A stretch of DNA of 64,000 nucleotides from JBBQNY01 sp038255255 (GTDB taxonomy: Bacteria; Pseudomonadota; Gammaproteobacteria; Xanthomonadales; Ahniellaceae), in assembly GCA_038255255.1 (NCBI GenBank), contig JBBSLL010000005.1, positions 62,001 to 126,000 of the forward strand, read 5' to 3'. Position 1 is the stretch's first letter, and every line of letters starts with the position of its first letter. The notes under the pieces were generated by a model, which worked only from the letters and a program-made list of their open reading frames with translations, did no database searches and had not been told where the DNA came from. Both the position numbers and the translations under genes were made by a program. Shown here piece by piece: positions 9,063 through 18,092 of the stretch.

Positions 9063-9292
9063 GATGCCGGGGCGACATGTCATCTCCGCACCGCGCCGGT
9101 GTTTCGCGGCGTGAAGCAGATCAGCTTCACCGATTGTCTGGTGGTAGAAATCGCGTGCGCCGCAGGCCATCGCCCACTTGGCGCGTTTGATCCCGCGCTG
9201 GCGAAGGCCGATCGGGCCATTCTCGTTTGAAATCCGCAGGCGTCGCGTACCCCGCAATCGGCTAGGCTAAACGCAGCCGACCGGGGGGAGCA
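9063..9292. other. Divergent intergenic region before array copy 3
   Basis: About 230 bp between the minus-strand phosphodiesterase gene start and the plus-strand leader ORF. Both promoters should lie here. I could not name a clear -35/-10 pair; GGCTAGGCTAAAC at 9261-9273 is the most promoter-like stretch for the plus strand. Confidence 0.35.
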
Positions 9293-9400
9293 ATGTCCGC
9301 AGGGTTGTACCCAACGAGCACTGGGCATCCGCGGCGCGGGCGCCTGTCGGCCCTGCGGTTTGGCGCCGTTGTCACTGCCGTGCCGGGCGTTCGTCCTTGA
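9293..9400 (+). CDS. 35-residue leader ORF coupled to the next array gene
   Basis: A GGGGGGAG ribosome binding sequence at 9283-9290 precedes an ATG at 9293. The frame runs 35 codons (MSAGLYPTSTGHPRRG...) and stops with TGA at 9398-9400, overlapping the TTG start of the large gene as TTGA. The TTG itself has no Shine-Dalgarno sequence. The layout suggests that this ORF serves to bring ribosomes to the weak TTG start. The peptide itself is basic and unremarkable. Inferred from layout only. Confidence 0.45.
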   Translation: MSAGLYPTSTGHPRRGRLSALRFGAVVTAVPGVRP

Positions 9401-11631
9401 GCGGATTCCTCGCCGAACTCCGCCGTCGCAACGTGATCCGCATGGCGGGGCTGTACCTCGTCGGCGCGTGGCTGGTGGTGCAGGTGGTGGACATCCTGCT
9501 GCCCATGTTTGGCGTGGCCGACTGGGTGGCACGCGGCGTCGTGCTGCTGCTCGCGATCGGATTCCTCCCGGCGCTGATCTTTGCGTGGGTGTTCGAACTC
9601 ACGCCTGAAGGCCTCAAGCGGGATGATGAGGTTCCGCTCGAGCAATCGATTGCGCCGCGCACCGCGAAGCGCATGGACCGGATGATCGTGGCCGGCTTGC
9701 TCGTCGTGATCGTGTTGATGGCCGCCGAGCGTTTGTGGCCGCGCGGCGAGGCCGCGATTGCCGTGGTCGCCACCACGCCGGGGAGCTCGCGCGGCGGAGC
9801 CGGCAGCCCGCCCGGTGCATCGATCGCCGTGCTGCCACTGGCGAATCTCTCGGGCGATCCGTCCCAGGACTACTTCTCCGATGGCATGAGCGAGGAACTG
9901 CTCGATGGCCTGTCCAAAGTGCCAGGCCTGCGCGTGGCGGCGCGCACCTCCGCGTTCCAGTTCAAGGGCCGCAACATCGATATCCACGAGATTGCGGGGC
10001 GCCTGAATGTCGCCACCGTACTCGAAGGCAGCCTGCGCAAGTCGGGCAACCGTATCCGTATCACCACGCAACTGATCGATGGCGGCACCGGCTTTCATCT
10101 CTGGTCCGAGACATACGACCGGGAGCTCGATGACATCTTCGCGGTGCAGGACGAAATCTCCGCGAAGGTCGTCGAGCAGCTGCGCGCGAAACTGGGTCTC
10201 GAAGATGCGGGCTTGCAGCCCACACCGACGCGCGTGACCAATGCCGAAGCGTATGACGCGTACCTCAGGGGACGCGAGGCGCTGCGCAACCGCAGCCCCG
10301 AGACCGTCGCGCAAGGCCTGGTCGACTTACAGCGTGCCACGGAGCTTGATCCCGGTTACGCACCCGCGTGGGCGAGCCTGGCTGAGGCCATTTTCCATTC
10401 GCGTCAGGCGAGCACGGGCGTCGGAGAGATGTCGATCGACGAAGCGATTGCGCGCGGGCGCGCGGCGCTTGCAGAAGCCCGAAGACTCAATCCAGAGTTG
10501 GCCGATGTGCACGCGGTCGAGGGCTTGTTCCAGCAATACTTCGATGGCGACATAAGCGCCGCCATGATCGCGGTGGACGCGGCCATTGCGCGCAATCCCA
10601 ACCACGCGCAGGCTCTTTTTTCCCGCGCGGACCTGCTCAACCGGTTTGGTCGCTATCGCGAGTCGCTGGAGCAGAGTCTCGCGTTGGCACATATCGATCC
10701 CTTCTACGAGCGCAACAACCGGGCGATCGTGCGCGCATTGGCCATGTTCGGGCGCATGGCCGAAGCGACACCGCACATCGAGCGCATGAGCCGCGAGCCG
10801 ACCCGCTCACGATTCCGCGAACTGCGGCATTCCTTTACTGGCGAGTGGGATCTTGCCAGTCTGGCCAACGTGACGAGCTCGAAGGAACTGATGGGCTGGT
10901 TCGGCGGTCGCCAAGTAATCGCCGAGCATCTCATCATGCTCGGTCTGTTCAATGAAGCCGCCGTTGCCGCGCCGGCGGAAGAGCAGGACCTGGCCCCGGC
11001 TGCGCGCGGGGATTGGCTCGAAGCGATAGAGGCTTTCGATGCGCCGGGCTTTGCGGGACTCTACAAGAACCGCGACCAGTTTCCTTTCTTCCGACGTGGG
11101 CACTATCTGTTTCGCGCCGGGCGAATCAAGGATTCGATCGAGCAGTTCAGTCGCGTCAAGCACGTCTGGCCGCACGGACTCGCCGACGATGTCGCCTACG
11201 ATTCACCGCGCCGGATCTGGTACGCATTGGCGCTGCGAGAAGTGGGTCGCGCGGAGGATGCAGCGCAGGTGGAAGACGTGACGCGCGCGGACGTCGCTGC
11301 CGCCCGTCGCGACGGCATCAACACGCCGCTCGTCGATCTACTCAGCGCGGAGTTGGCGCTTTGGGACGGCAAGCCCGAGGAAGCGCTGGCTCTCCTGCCG
11401 CGTGGATTGCGCGCCGATCCTTTCCTGCCCAGCATCGAAGGCGACCCGGCCTACGCAGCGGTGCGCGACCGCGCCGAATTCAAGCGCGCCGTCGCCGCCG
11501 AGCGCGCCCGCCGCAGCGAGATGCGCACCCGTTTCCTGCAGCAGACCTGCGCGGCACCCGCCAAGGCCGAGTGGCGCCCCTTGCCAGACACCTGCGCCAC
11601 GCTGACCGCGAACGAGGCAAAGACGCCATGA
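9397..11631 (+). CDS. Membrane-anchored TolB/FlgO-like TPR protein (array copy 3)
   Basis: 744 aa, the longest copy. It starts at TTG, chosen because all relatives begin M-S-x-F-L-A-E-L directly at this point (here SGFLAELRRRNVIRMAG). Membrane segments at about 16-38, 47-67 and 94-114 precede a short linker. The TolB/FlgO-like domain at about 143-265 has IAVLPLANLSGD, YFSDGMSEELLDGL and HLWSETYDRELDDIF. A long TPR-like region follows. The C-terminal tail (CAAPAKAEWRPLPDTC) has two cysteines but not the YWR motif. The stop overlaps the next start (ATGA). Function unknown; probably an inner-membrane protein with a periplasmic TPR domain. Confidence 0.85.
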   Translation: MSGFLAELRRRNVIRMAGLYLVGAWLVVQVVDILLPMFGVADWVARGVVLLLAIGFLPALIFAWVFELTPEGLKRDDEVPLEQSIAPRTAKRMDRMIVAGLLVVIVLMAAERLWPRGEAAIAVVATTPGSSRGGAGSPPGASIAVLPLANLSGDPSQDYFSDGMSEELLDGLSKVPGLRVAARTSAFQFKGRNIDIHEIAGRLNVATVLEGSLRKSGNRIRITTQLIDGGTGFHLWSETYDRELDDIFAVQDEISAKVVEQLRAKLGLEDAGLQPTPTRVTNAEAYDAYLRGREALRNRSPETVAQGLVDLQRATELDPGYAPAWASLAEAIFHSRQASTGVGEMSIDEAIARGRAALAEARRLNPELADVHAVEGLFQQYFDGDISAAMIAVDAAIARNPNHAQALFSRADLLNRFGRYRESLEQSLALAHIDPFYERNNRAIVRALAMFGRMAEATPHIERMSREPTRSRFRELRHSFTGEWDLASLANVTSSKELMGWFGGRQVIAEHLIMLGLFNEAAVAAPAEEQDLAPAARGDWLEAIEAFDAPGFAGLYKNRDQFPFFRRGHYLFRAGRIKDSIEQFSRVKHVWPHGLADDVAYDSPRRIWYALALREVGRAEDAAQVEDVTRADVAAARRDGINTPLVDLLSAELALWDGKPEEALALLPRGLRADPFLPSIEGDPAYAAVRDRAEFKRAVAAERARRSEMRTRFLQQTCAAPAKAEWRPLPDTCATLTANEAKTP

Positions 11632-13544
11632 GCTTTATCGCCGAACTTCGTCGCCGCAACGTGATCCGCATGGCGGGGCTCTACCTGGTCGGCGCGTGGC
11701 TGATCGTGCAGGTCGCGGAAACGCTGCTGCCGATCTTCGATACGCCTGGTTGGGTGCTGAAGGTGCTTGTGGTTTTGCTCGGACTCGGCTTCGTGCCGGC
11801 GCTGGTGTTTTCCTGGGTGTTCGAGCTGACGCCGGAAGGACTCAAACGCGACGACGAGGTGCCGGCCGGGCAATCGATTGCACCGCAGACTGCCCGGCGG
11901 ATGGACCGGATGATCGTGTTCGGATTGCTCGCAGTGGTGATGCTGTTTGCGGCGGATCGATTCTTGCCGCGCGAAGAGCGCGAAAAGGGGTCAGAGCCAT
12001 TTTCCGGCATTGTCGAATCGCAAGACACGAAGTCTCCGGCGCCGGAAAATGATTCCGACCCCTTTTCACCCCCCGCCGCGTCGCCCAAGTCCATCGCCGT
12101 GCTGCCGTTCGTCAACATGAGCGACGACAAGGAACAGGAGTATTTCTCCGATGGCATGACCGAAGAGCTGCTCAACGTGCTGGCGAAGATTTCGCAACTA
12201 GAAGTGGTGGCGCGCACCTCGGTGTTCCAGTTCAAGGGCAAGGGCGGCGACGTGCGCGAGATCGGCGCCAGGCTCGGCGTGGCCCACATAGTCGAGGGTA
12301 GCGTGCGGCGCGAGGGCGAGCAGGTGCGGATCACGGCGCAGCTGGTGCGCGTTGCCGACGGCTTCCACGTGTGGTCCGAATCCTACGATCGCAAGCTCGA
12401 AAGCGTGTTTGCTTTGCAGGACGAAATCGCCCGGCAAATCGGCGAAGCGCTCAGCAAGACGCTCGACGTGGGCTCCTCAACCCCGGTCCGTGCTCCCGTG
12501 GACCCGCTCGCGTACGACGAATACCTGAAAGGTCGGTCGCTGCTGCGTCAGCGGTCCAACCTGCCGCGGGCGATCGCGCACTTCCAATCCGCAGTGGCGA
12601 AGGCGCCTGAGTTTGCGGCCGGGTGGACATCCCTGTCGCTCGCCCACGACGTCATCTACTGGTACGAGCGGACGGACCGTGCTGCGGCGTTGGCAGCGCT
12701 GGCGCGCGCCGCTGCCGCGGCCGGGCGCGCCGCTGCGCTCGAGCCGGACGCGGCGGCCAGCGCCCACGCTCTTGGCAATGTCGCGCGGGCGAAATTTCGC
12801 TACGCCGAGGCCGAGCGGCACTATCTGCGCGCCATGCAGCTCGATCCCAGCTACCCCGACGTCCGCGAGGATTACTCGGAATTGCTGTACCTGGTAGGTC
12901 GCATGGCGGATTCGGCGCAGGCAAGCCGCGAGCTGGTATCGCTGGATCCGTACTTCCCGGTCGGATGGATGCGCCTGCTATCCGCCGCGATCGCGCTCGA
13001 TTCGCGAGTCGATGTGCAGGAGTCGCAGCGGCAGTTGCGCGCGATTGCACCCGGAAACTTCCTGGGCAAGCGCGGCGTGCTCGATCATGCGCTTGCCTAT
13101 GGTCGCGCCGACGAGGCGCGTGCTGCGCTGGCGGAGTTGCAGCTGCGCTATCCGAGCGAAGGCGCTCTGGCGCAGTTGCTGCTGCCTTGGGCACTACGGG
13201 AGGCGAGCCGGGACTCCGCCACCGCCAACGCGGCGCTCGCGAAGTTGCCGGTGGGGGAGCCTGCCGTGTACTTCGTCTCACGGCAGGACGTTGCTGGCTA
13301 CAACGACTACTTGGACAACGTAGGCCCGATCGGTCAGAGCAACTACTTCGGCGATGTTTATCGCAGCAAGCCGATGGGGCACGCGATGCTGCGCGATCCG
13401 CGCGTCAAGGCGAAGCTGGTCGAATTCGGTTTTGTCGCTTACTGGCGCGAAAAGGGATGGCCGGAGGGCTGTCGCGCCCTCGGCGAGGCCGATTTCGAGT
13501 GCGGTCTCGACCCGGCGAAGCCCGAACCGGGCACTGCACCGTGA
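11628..13544 (+). CDS. Membrane-anchored TolB/FlgO-like TPR protein (array copy 4)
   Basis: 638 aa from the ATG that overlaps the previous stop; the open frame extends further upstream, but only as a shadow of copy 3. Architecture is the same: three membrane segments, linker, IAVLPFVNMSDD domain at about residues 155-275, TPR-like repeats. The linker (residues 119-147) is encoded by an 86-bp palindromic element, giving EKGSEPFSG...PENDSDPF. The C-terminus has AYWREKGWPEGC...FEC, the two-cysteine tail. The stop overlaps the next start as GTGA. Confidence 0.87.
   Translation: MSFIAELRRRNVIRMAGLYLVGAWLIVQVAETLLPIFDTPGWVLKVLVVLLGLGFVPALVFSWVFELTPEGLKRDDEVPAGQSIAPQTARRMDRMIVFGLLAVVMLFAADRFLPREEREKGSEPFSGIVESQDTKSPAPENDSDPFSPPAASPKSIAVLPFVNMSDDKEQEYFSDGMTEELLNVLAKISQLEVVARTSVFQFKGKGGDVREIGARLGVAHIVEGSVRREGEQVRITAQLVRVADGFHVWSESYDRKLESVFALQDEIARQIGEALSKTLDVGSSTPVRAPVDPLAYDEYLKGRSLLRQRSNLPRAIAHFQSAVAKAPEFAAGWTSLSLAHDVIYWYERTDRAAALAALARAAAAAGRAAALEPDAAASAHALGNVARAKFRYAEAERHYLRAMQLDPSYPDVREDYSELLYLVGRMADSAQASRELVSLDPYFPVGWMRLLSAAIALDSRVDVQESQRQLRAIAPGNFLGKRGVLDHALAYGRADEARAALAELQLRYPSEGALAQLLLPWALREASRDSATANAALAKLPVGEPAVYFVSRQDVAGYNDYLDNVGPIGQSNYFGDVYRSKPMGHAMLRDPRVKAKLVEFGFVAYWREKGWPEGCRALGEADFECGLDPAKPEPGTAP
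11982..12067. repeat. 86-bp palindromic element inside array copy 4
   Basis: Two 26-bp arms (11982-12007 and 12042-12067) are inverted repeats with three mismatches around a 34-bp centre. The outer part of the arm is GAAAAGGGGTC and the inner part is CATTTTCCGG. The first base is codon position 1 of codon 119. It lies exactly in the linker between the third membrane segment and the TolB-like domain. The same length and layout recur at 18452-18537 and 20683-20768. Confidence 0.85.
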
Positions 13545-15406
13545 CGTTCCTCGCCGAACTCAAGCGCCGCAACGTCATCCGCATGGCGGGGTTGTACCTG
13601 GTCGGTGCGTGGCTGATCACACAAGTCGCCGGCACGGTGCTGCCGATGTTCGACGCGCCGGCGTGGCTGCCGCGCAGCGTGGTGGTGCTGCTGGCGATCG
13701 GTTTCATCCCGGCGCTCATGTTCTCGTGGGTGTTCGAGATGACGCCCGATGGATTGAAGCGCGATGCGGATATTGCACCTGAGCAATCGATCGCGCCGCA
13801 GACCGCGCGTCGCATGGACCGCATGATCATTGCGGTGCTGTTGCTCGCGCTGACCTTTTTCGGCTTCGATCGGCTAGTGCTGGCGCCACGGCGCGATGCG
13901 GCGCTGGTGGCCACGACGACGAAGTCGCTCGAGGCGAAGGCAGCCACGGCTGCCAGTGCGACGCCAACAGTCGACCGCAATTCGATCGCCGTGCTGCCGT
14001 TCGTCAACATGTCGGGCGATGCCGCAAACGAGTACTTCTCCGACGGCATCAGCGAAGAGATCCTCAACGTCCTCGCCGGCGCCCCGGAACTGAAGGTCGC
14101 CGCGCGCACCTCGTCGTTCTCGTTCAAGGGCAAGGCGACGGAAGTGCCCGAGATTGCACGCGCGCTCAAGGTGCGCATGGTGCTTGAAGGCAGCGTGCGC
14201 AAGCAGGGCGACCAGGTGCGCATCACCGCGCAGCTGATCGACGCGGACAGCGGATTCCATCTCTGGTCGGAGACCTACGACCGCAAGCTTGAGGACATCT
14301 TCGCGATCCAGGACGAGATCGCGAATGCCATTGGCACGGCGCTGAAGGTCAAGATCGGTGGCTCGGAAGGACAGGGTGCAGCTACGAGCGGGACGAGCAA
14401 TGTCGCGGCCTATGATCTTTACCTGCGCGGCACCACTCTCTGGCACACAAGGCGCGAGGCAGCGCTGTGGGACGCCATCGCACTGTTCGAGCAGGCAGTC
14501 GCAGGCGATCCGAATTTCGCGCAGGCGTACGCAGGACTGGCCCTGTCCTACGCGATCATCGGCAACTACAGCAATCGCATTCCCTATTCGGCATCGCTGG
14601 CGCTGGCGCGCGATTTTGCCGAGCGTGCGCTGGCGCTGGATCCTTCGTTACCCGAGGCGTACACCGCGCTGTCGAACGTGGCCGTTACGGAGGTGCGTCG
14701 CGACACGGCAGCGGCGTTGCTCGACCGCGCCATCGCGCTGCGGCCTTCGTTTGCAACCGCCCACCAATGGCGGGGCAACCTGCTCATGACCAGCGGGGAT
14801 CTCGCCGGGGGACTTGCCAGTCACGAGACGGCCACCGAGCTCGATCCGCGCGCCCTGGTGGTTTCCGAAAACCATGCCATCGCCCTGCGCATGCTCGGAC
14901 GCGATGCCGATGCCAAGGCGCGTTGCCAGCGCACGCTGGCGTTCGCACCGGACTACGGGCCCTGCCTCGGAGACGTCGCGATCGCGGAACTTCAGCTCGG
15001 CGAACTTGCCGCTGCACGATCCACGTTGCAAAGGCTCGCCGCAGTGGACAATCCGAGCGCCAGCGCGCAAGGGCGCGAGTTGGTGGACGCGCTCGAAGGC
15101 AAGGGTGATAGGCACGCACTGGCGGTTCGCTACGCTGCGCTTCCGTACAACAGCCGGTTGGACCCGACGAGCGGCAATGCCATCGAGGGCTACGACATGC
15201 CGTCCGTGCTCATGCTGCTGGGCGAGCCCGGGCTCGCCCTCGACTACGTCGAGAAGCTGGCGGCGGAGCTAGGGGGCACCGCCGACTGGACCGTGATGTA
15301 TCCGCAGATGGATCCGATCCGCTGCGAGCCGCGCTTCATCGCCGTGGTGAAGAAACTCAAGACCACCGATCCGCATTTCGCCAAAGTCTGCCAAGGCAAG
15401 CAGTGA
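13541..15406 (+). CDS. Membrane-anchored TolB/FlgO-like TPR protein (array copy 5)
   Basis: 621 aa from a GTG start overlapping the previous stop (GTGA); the much longer open frame upstream is only the shadow of copy 4. Starts TFLAELKRRNVIRMAG; membrane segments at about 15-37, 46-66 and 92-113. A 35-residue linker precedes the TolB/FlgO-like domain (IAVLPFVNMSGDAANEYF, ILNVLAGAPELKVAARTSSFSF, MVLEGSVRKQGDQVRITAQL). TPR-like region at about 290-560. The C-terminus ends VCQGKQ without the YWR motif. The next gene begins one base after the stop. Function unknown. Confidence 0.87.
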   Translation: MTFLAELKRRNVIRMAGLYLVGAWLITQVAGTVLPMFDAPAWLPRSVVVLLAIGFIPALMFSWVFEMTPDGLKRDADIAPEQSIAPQTARRMDRMIIAVLLLALTFFGFDRLVLAPRRDAALVATTTKSLEAKAATAASATPTVDRNSIAVLPFVNMSGDAANEYFSDGISEEILNVLAGAPELKVAARTSSFSFKGKATEVPEIARALKVRMVLEGSVRKQGDQVRITAQLIDADSGFHLWSETYDRKLEDIFAIQDEIANAIGTALKVKIGGSEGQGAATSGTSNVAAYDLYLRGTTLWHTRREAALWDAIALFEQAVAGDPNFAQAYAGLALSYAIIGNYSNRIPYSASLALARDFAERALALDPSLPEAYTALSNVAVTEVRRDTAAALLDRAIALRPSFATAHQWRGNLLMTSGDLAGGLASHETATELDPRALVVSENHAIALRMLGRDADAKARCQRTLAFAPDYGPCLGDVAIAELQLGELAAARSTLQRLAAVDNPSASAQGRELVDALEGKGDRHALAVRYAALPYNSRLDPTSGNAIEGYDMPSVLMLLGEPGLALDYVEKLAAELGGTADWTVMYPQMDPIRCEPRFIAVVKKLKTTDPHFAKVCQGKQ

Positions 15407-15407
15407 C

Positions 15408-17264
15408 ATGACTTTCCTTTCGGAGCTCAAGCGCCGCAACGTGATCCGCATGGCGGGGCTGTACCTCGTTGGCGCGTGGTTGATCACTCAGGTCGCCGGC
15501 ACGGTGTTGCCGATGTTCGACGCGCCGGCGTGGCTGCCGCGCAGCGTGGTGGTGCTGCTGGCGATCGGCTTCTTGCCTGCGCTGATTTTCTCGTGGGTGT
15601 TCGAGATGACGCCGGACGGCCTCAAGCGCGATGCGGACGTTTCGTCCGGGCAGTCCATCGCCCCGCAGACCGCCCGGCGCATGGACCGCATGATCATCGC
15701 AGTGCTCGCGCTCGCGCTGGGCTTCTTCGCGTTTGATCGACTGGTGCTGGATCCGCAACGCGATGCTGCGCTGGTGGCCACGACGACGAAAACCGTGGAG
15801 GCCAAGGCGACGTCCAAGGCGAAGGCAACGGCAACGCCGGTGATCGACCGCAACTCGATTGCGGTGCTGCCCTTCGTCAACATGTCGGGCGACGCCGACA
15901 ACGCCTATTTCTCCGATGGCATCTCGGAGGAATTGTTGAATGTGCTGGCGAAGGTCGATGGCTTGGGGGTCGCGTCGCGTACCTCATCGTTCGCGTACAA
16001 GGGATCGAAGCTCGGCAGCGCGGCGATCGCAGGCGAGCTCAAGGTCGCGCACATCCTGGAAGGCAGCGTGCGCAAGTCGGGCAACCAGGTCCGCATCACC
16101 GCGCAGTTGATCGATGCCTCGAACGATCGGCACCTCTGGTCGGAGACCTTCGACCGCGAGCTGACCGATATTTTTGCGATCCAGGAAGAGATCGCGACGG
16201 CCATCGTCGCTGCATTGCGGGTCCGGCTCGACGACACCGACACGCCGACCAATGTGTCGGTGCGCGCCGACACCGCGAACATGCAGGCCTACGACTTGTA
16301 TTTGAAGGCGCGCGAGTTGTTCATCGCACGCAAGGATCTGCCCGAATCGGTGCGCCTGTTCGAGCGCGCGGTCGAGATGGACCCGACCTTCGCCCGCGGT
16401 TGGGAAGGGCTGGCGGCGGTGGCCAGCGTGATGCCCAGTTGGGGATTCACCGACCGCGATTATTACGGCATCAGCAACCGCGCCGCTGAGCGCGCCTTGC
16501 AACTGGATCCTGCGTTGTCGATGCCGTGGGCGGCGTTGGCAAACGCGTCGCAAAGCGAATGGCCGGTCGACTACGAGAAACTCCTGCGTCAGTTCGACAA
16601 GGCGGTGGCTGCCGACGCGCGCAATGCCTCCGCCCTGCTGTGGCGCGGCATCGCCTGGGCCCGATTGGGATTTTTCGGCCGGGCCATCGCCGATCTGGAT
16701 CATTGCCTGCGACTCGAGCCCGGCTACCACAACTGCCGTACCCACAGGGCGTTGGCGCTGCTGCTGAGCGGAGACGAGGAAGCCGCGATTGCCGAACTGG
16801 ACGAGGGCATTGCCAACGGCTCCTTCGAGAGCCGCTCGGAAAGTTTCATAGCGCCCCTCATGCATCGGGGCAATCACACGGCGGCGCTGCTGCTCATGGA
16901 TTCCAACGACTTCCCTCCGGCATTGCGCAGGATCATTTTGGACGCGCTGCGGAGCCCGGGCGGTGCTAAACCTGATGCGAAGACCGTAATCGCCGAGCAC
17001 TTGCCGACGCCGGACAACCCGACCGTGATAAAAATCGGCTTGACCCACTTCTACCTCTGGCTCGGGGACTATGAAGGCTTCGCGGATTTCGACGATTCAG
17101 CGTCCGCACCCCTCTCGCATTGGGATCGCTACCCGGCCACCTTCCGCAATTCGCCCAGCATGAAGCGCAAGATGCGCAACATGGGCATTCCCGCTTACTG
17201 GCGGGCACACGGCTTCCCGCCGCAGTGTCGCCCGGTCGGCAAGGACGACTTCACCTGTGACTGA
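15408..17264 (+). CDS. Membrane-anchored TolB/FlgO-like TPR protein (array copy 6)
   Basis: 618 aa, ATG start two bases after the stop of copy 5. Three membrane segments, a linker rich in Lys/Ala/Thr, and the TolB/FlgO-like domain (IAVLPFVNMSGDADNAYF, HILEGSVRKSGNQVRITAQL, HLWSETFDRELTDIF). TPR-like helices follow (AYDLYLKARELF, RLFERAVEMDPTFARGWEGL). The tail AYWRAHGFPPQC...FTC carries the paired cysteines. It is close to copy 7 over its whole length, so these two are probably the most recent duplicates, although only copy 7 has the palindromic insert. Confidence 0.88.
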   Translation: MTFLSELKRRNVIRMAGLYLVGAWLITQVAGTVLPMFDAPAWLPRSVVVLLAIGFLPALIFSWVFEMTPDGLKRDADVSSGQSIAPQTARRMDRMIIAVLALALGFFAFDRLVLDPQRDAALVATTTKTVEAKATSKAKATATPVIDRNSIAVLPFVNMSGDADNAYFSDGISEELLNVLAKVDGLGVASRTSSFAYKGSKLGSAAIAGELKVAHILEGSVRKSGNQVRITAQLIDASNDRHLWSETFDRELTDIFAIQEEIATAIVAALRVRLDDTDTPTNVSVRADTANMQAYDLYLKARELFIARKDLPESVRLFERAVEMDPTFARGWEGLAAVASVMPSWGFTDRDYYGISNRAAERALQLDPALSMPWAALANASQSEWPVDYEKLLRQFDKAVAADARNASALLWRGIAWARLGFFGRAIADLDHCLRLEPGYHNCRTHRALALLLSGDEEAAIAELDEGIANGSFESRSESFIAPLMHRGNHTAALLLMDSNDFPPALRRIILDALRSPGGAKPDAKTVIAEHLPTPDNPTVIKIGLTHFYLWLGDYEGFADFDDSASAPLSHWDRYPATFRNSPSMKRKMRNMGIPAYWRAHGFPPQCRPVGKDDFTCD

Positions 17265-17306
17265 TACGACCGCTTCTCTTCCAATTTCCCGACCGGGCTG
17301 AACCGC

Positions 17307-18092
17307 ATGCTGCTCCGCCGCGTCATCGCACACGTCAGGAAACAGGAATGGACCGCGATCGGCATCGATCTGGTCATTGTCGTGGTCGGCGTCGTCATCG
17401 GTATCCAGGTGTCGAACTGGAATGAGGCACGCGTGACCGAACAGCAGGCCGCGATCTTCACCGCGCACTTGAGGGAAGATCTCCGCGAAGAGGACTGGGG
17501 CTACCAGCTCCTGGTCCAGTATCACCTGGAGGTGCTGGCGAACGCTGAGCGCGCCGTTGCCGCGCTCAGTGGTACGACGCCGTTGGCGGACGAAGCACTG
17601 CTGGTGAGCGCGTATCGCGCGACCCAGTACCGGCAGAAGCTGCGCCGCCGACCGACCTACGATGAGTTGATTTCCACCGGAACGATCGGGCTGATCAAGG
17701 ATAAGGCGCTGCGCGACACGGCGATGCGTGTCTACAACATGCCCACCCTCGGGGACTTGGTCAGGGAGGGTATGCAGTCGCGTTACCGTGAGGCGTTCCG
17801 GATGAGCCTCCCCAATCCGGTACAGCGTGCGCTTGCCAGGAATTGCGGCGACCGGCATACCCAGGTCGGCGATTACCAATCGATCGTCGACTCGCTCGAC
17901 TACCCGTGCAGTACTGGCCTGCCGGATGCGACATTGCGCGAGTCGGTTGCCGCCCTGCGCTCGAACGCCGCGCTTGTGCCACTGCTGCACCTCCGCATCG
18001 CGGACCTCGAGACCCGCATGGCGGACCTGACCGGCAGCAACAACCGGCAGATCATGCAGGGGCTCCGGGCGATCGCAAAGGACCAGCGATGA
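17307..18092 (+). CDS. DUF6090-like membrane protein
   Basis: 261 aa. A basic N-terminus (MLLRRVIAHVRKQEW) leads into one strong membrane segment at about 18-36 (TAIGIDLVIVVVGVVIGIQV) ending in SNWNEARV, which is the N-terminal pattern of DUF6090-type proteins as I remember it. The rest is a helical soluble domain with a possible disulfide pair (CGD... and YPCSTG). It sits 42 bp after copy 6 and its stop overlaps the start of copy 7 (ATGA), so it is cotranscribed with array members and may work with them. Function unknown. Confidence 0.75.
   Translation: MLLRRVIAHVRKQEWTAIGIDLVIVVVGVVIGIQVSNWNEARVTEQQAAIFTAHLREDLREEDWGYQLLVQYHLEVLANAERAVAALSGTTPLADEALLVSAYRATQYRQKLRRRPTYDELISTGTIGLIKDKALRDTAMRVYNMPTLGDLVREGMQSRYREAFRMSLPNPVQRALARNCGDRHTQVGDYQSIVDSLDYPCSTGLPDATLRESVAALRSNAALVPLLHLRIADLETRMADLTGSNNRQIMQGLRAIAKDQR

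Noticed and set aside
6567..9230. A very long plus-strand open frame (887 codons) opposite the hydrolase and phosphodiesterase genes
   Set aside because: It is an antisense shadow caused by high GC; its protein is Arg/His-rich with no domain, while both minus-strand genes show clear family motifs.
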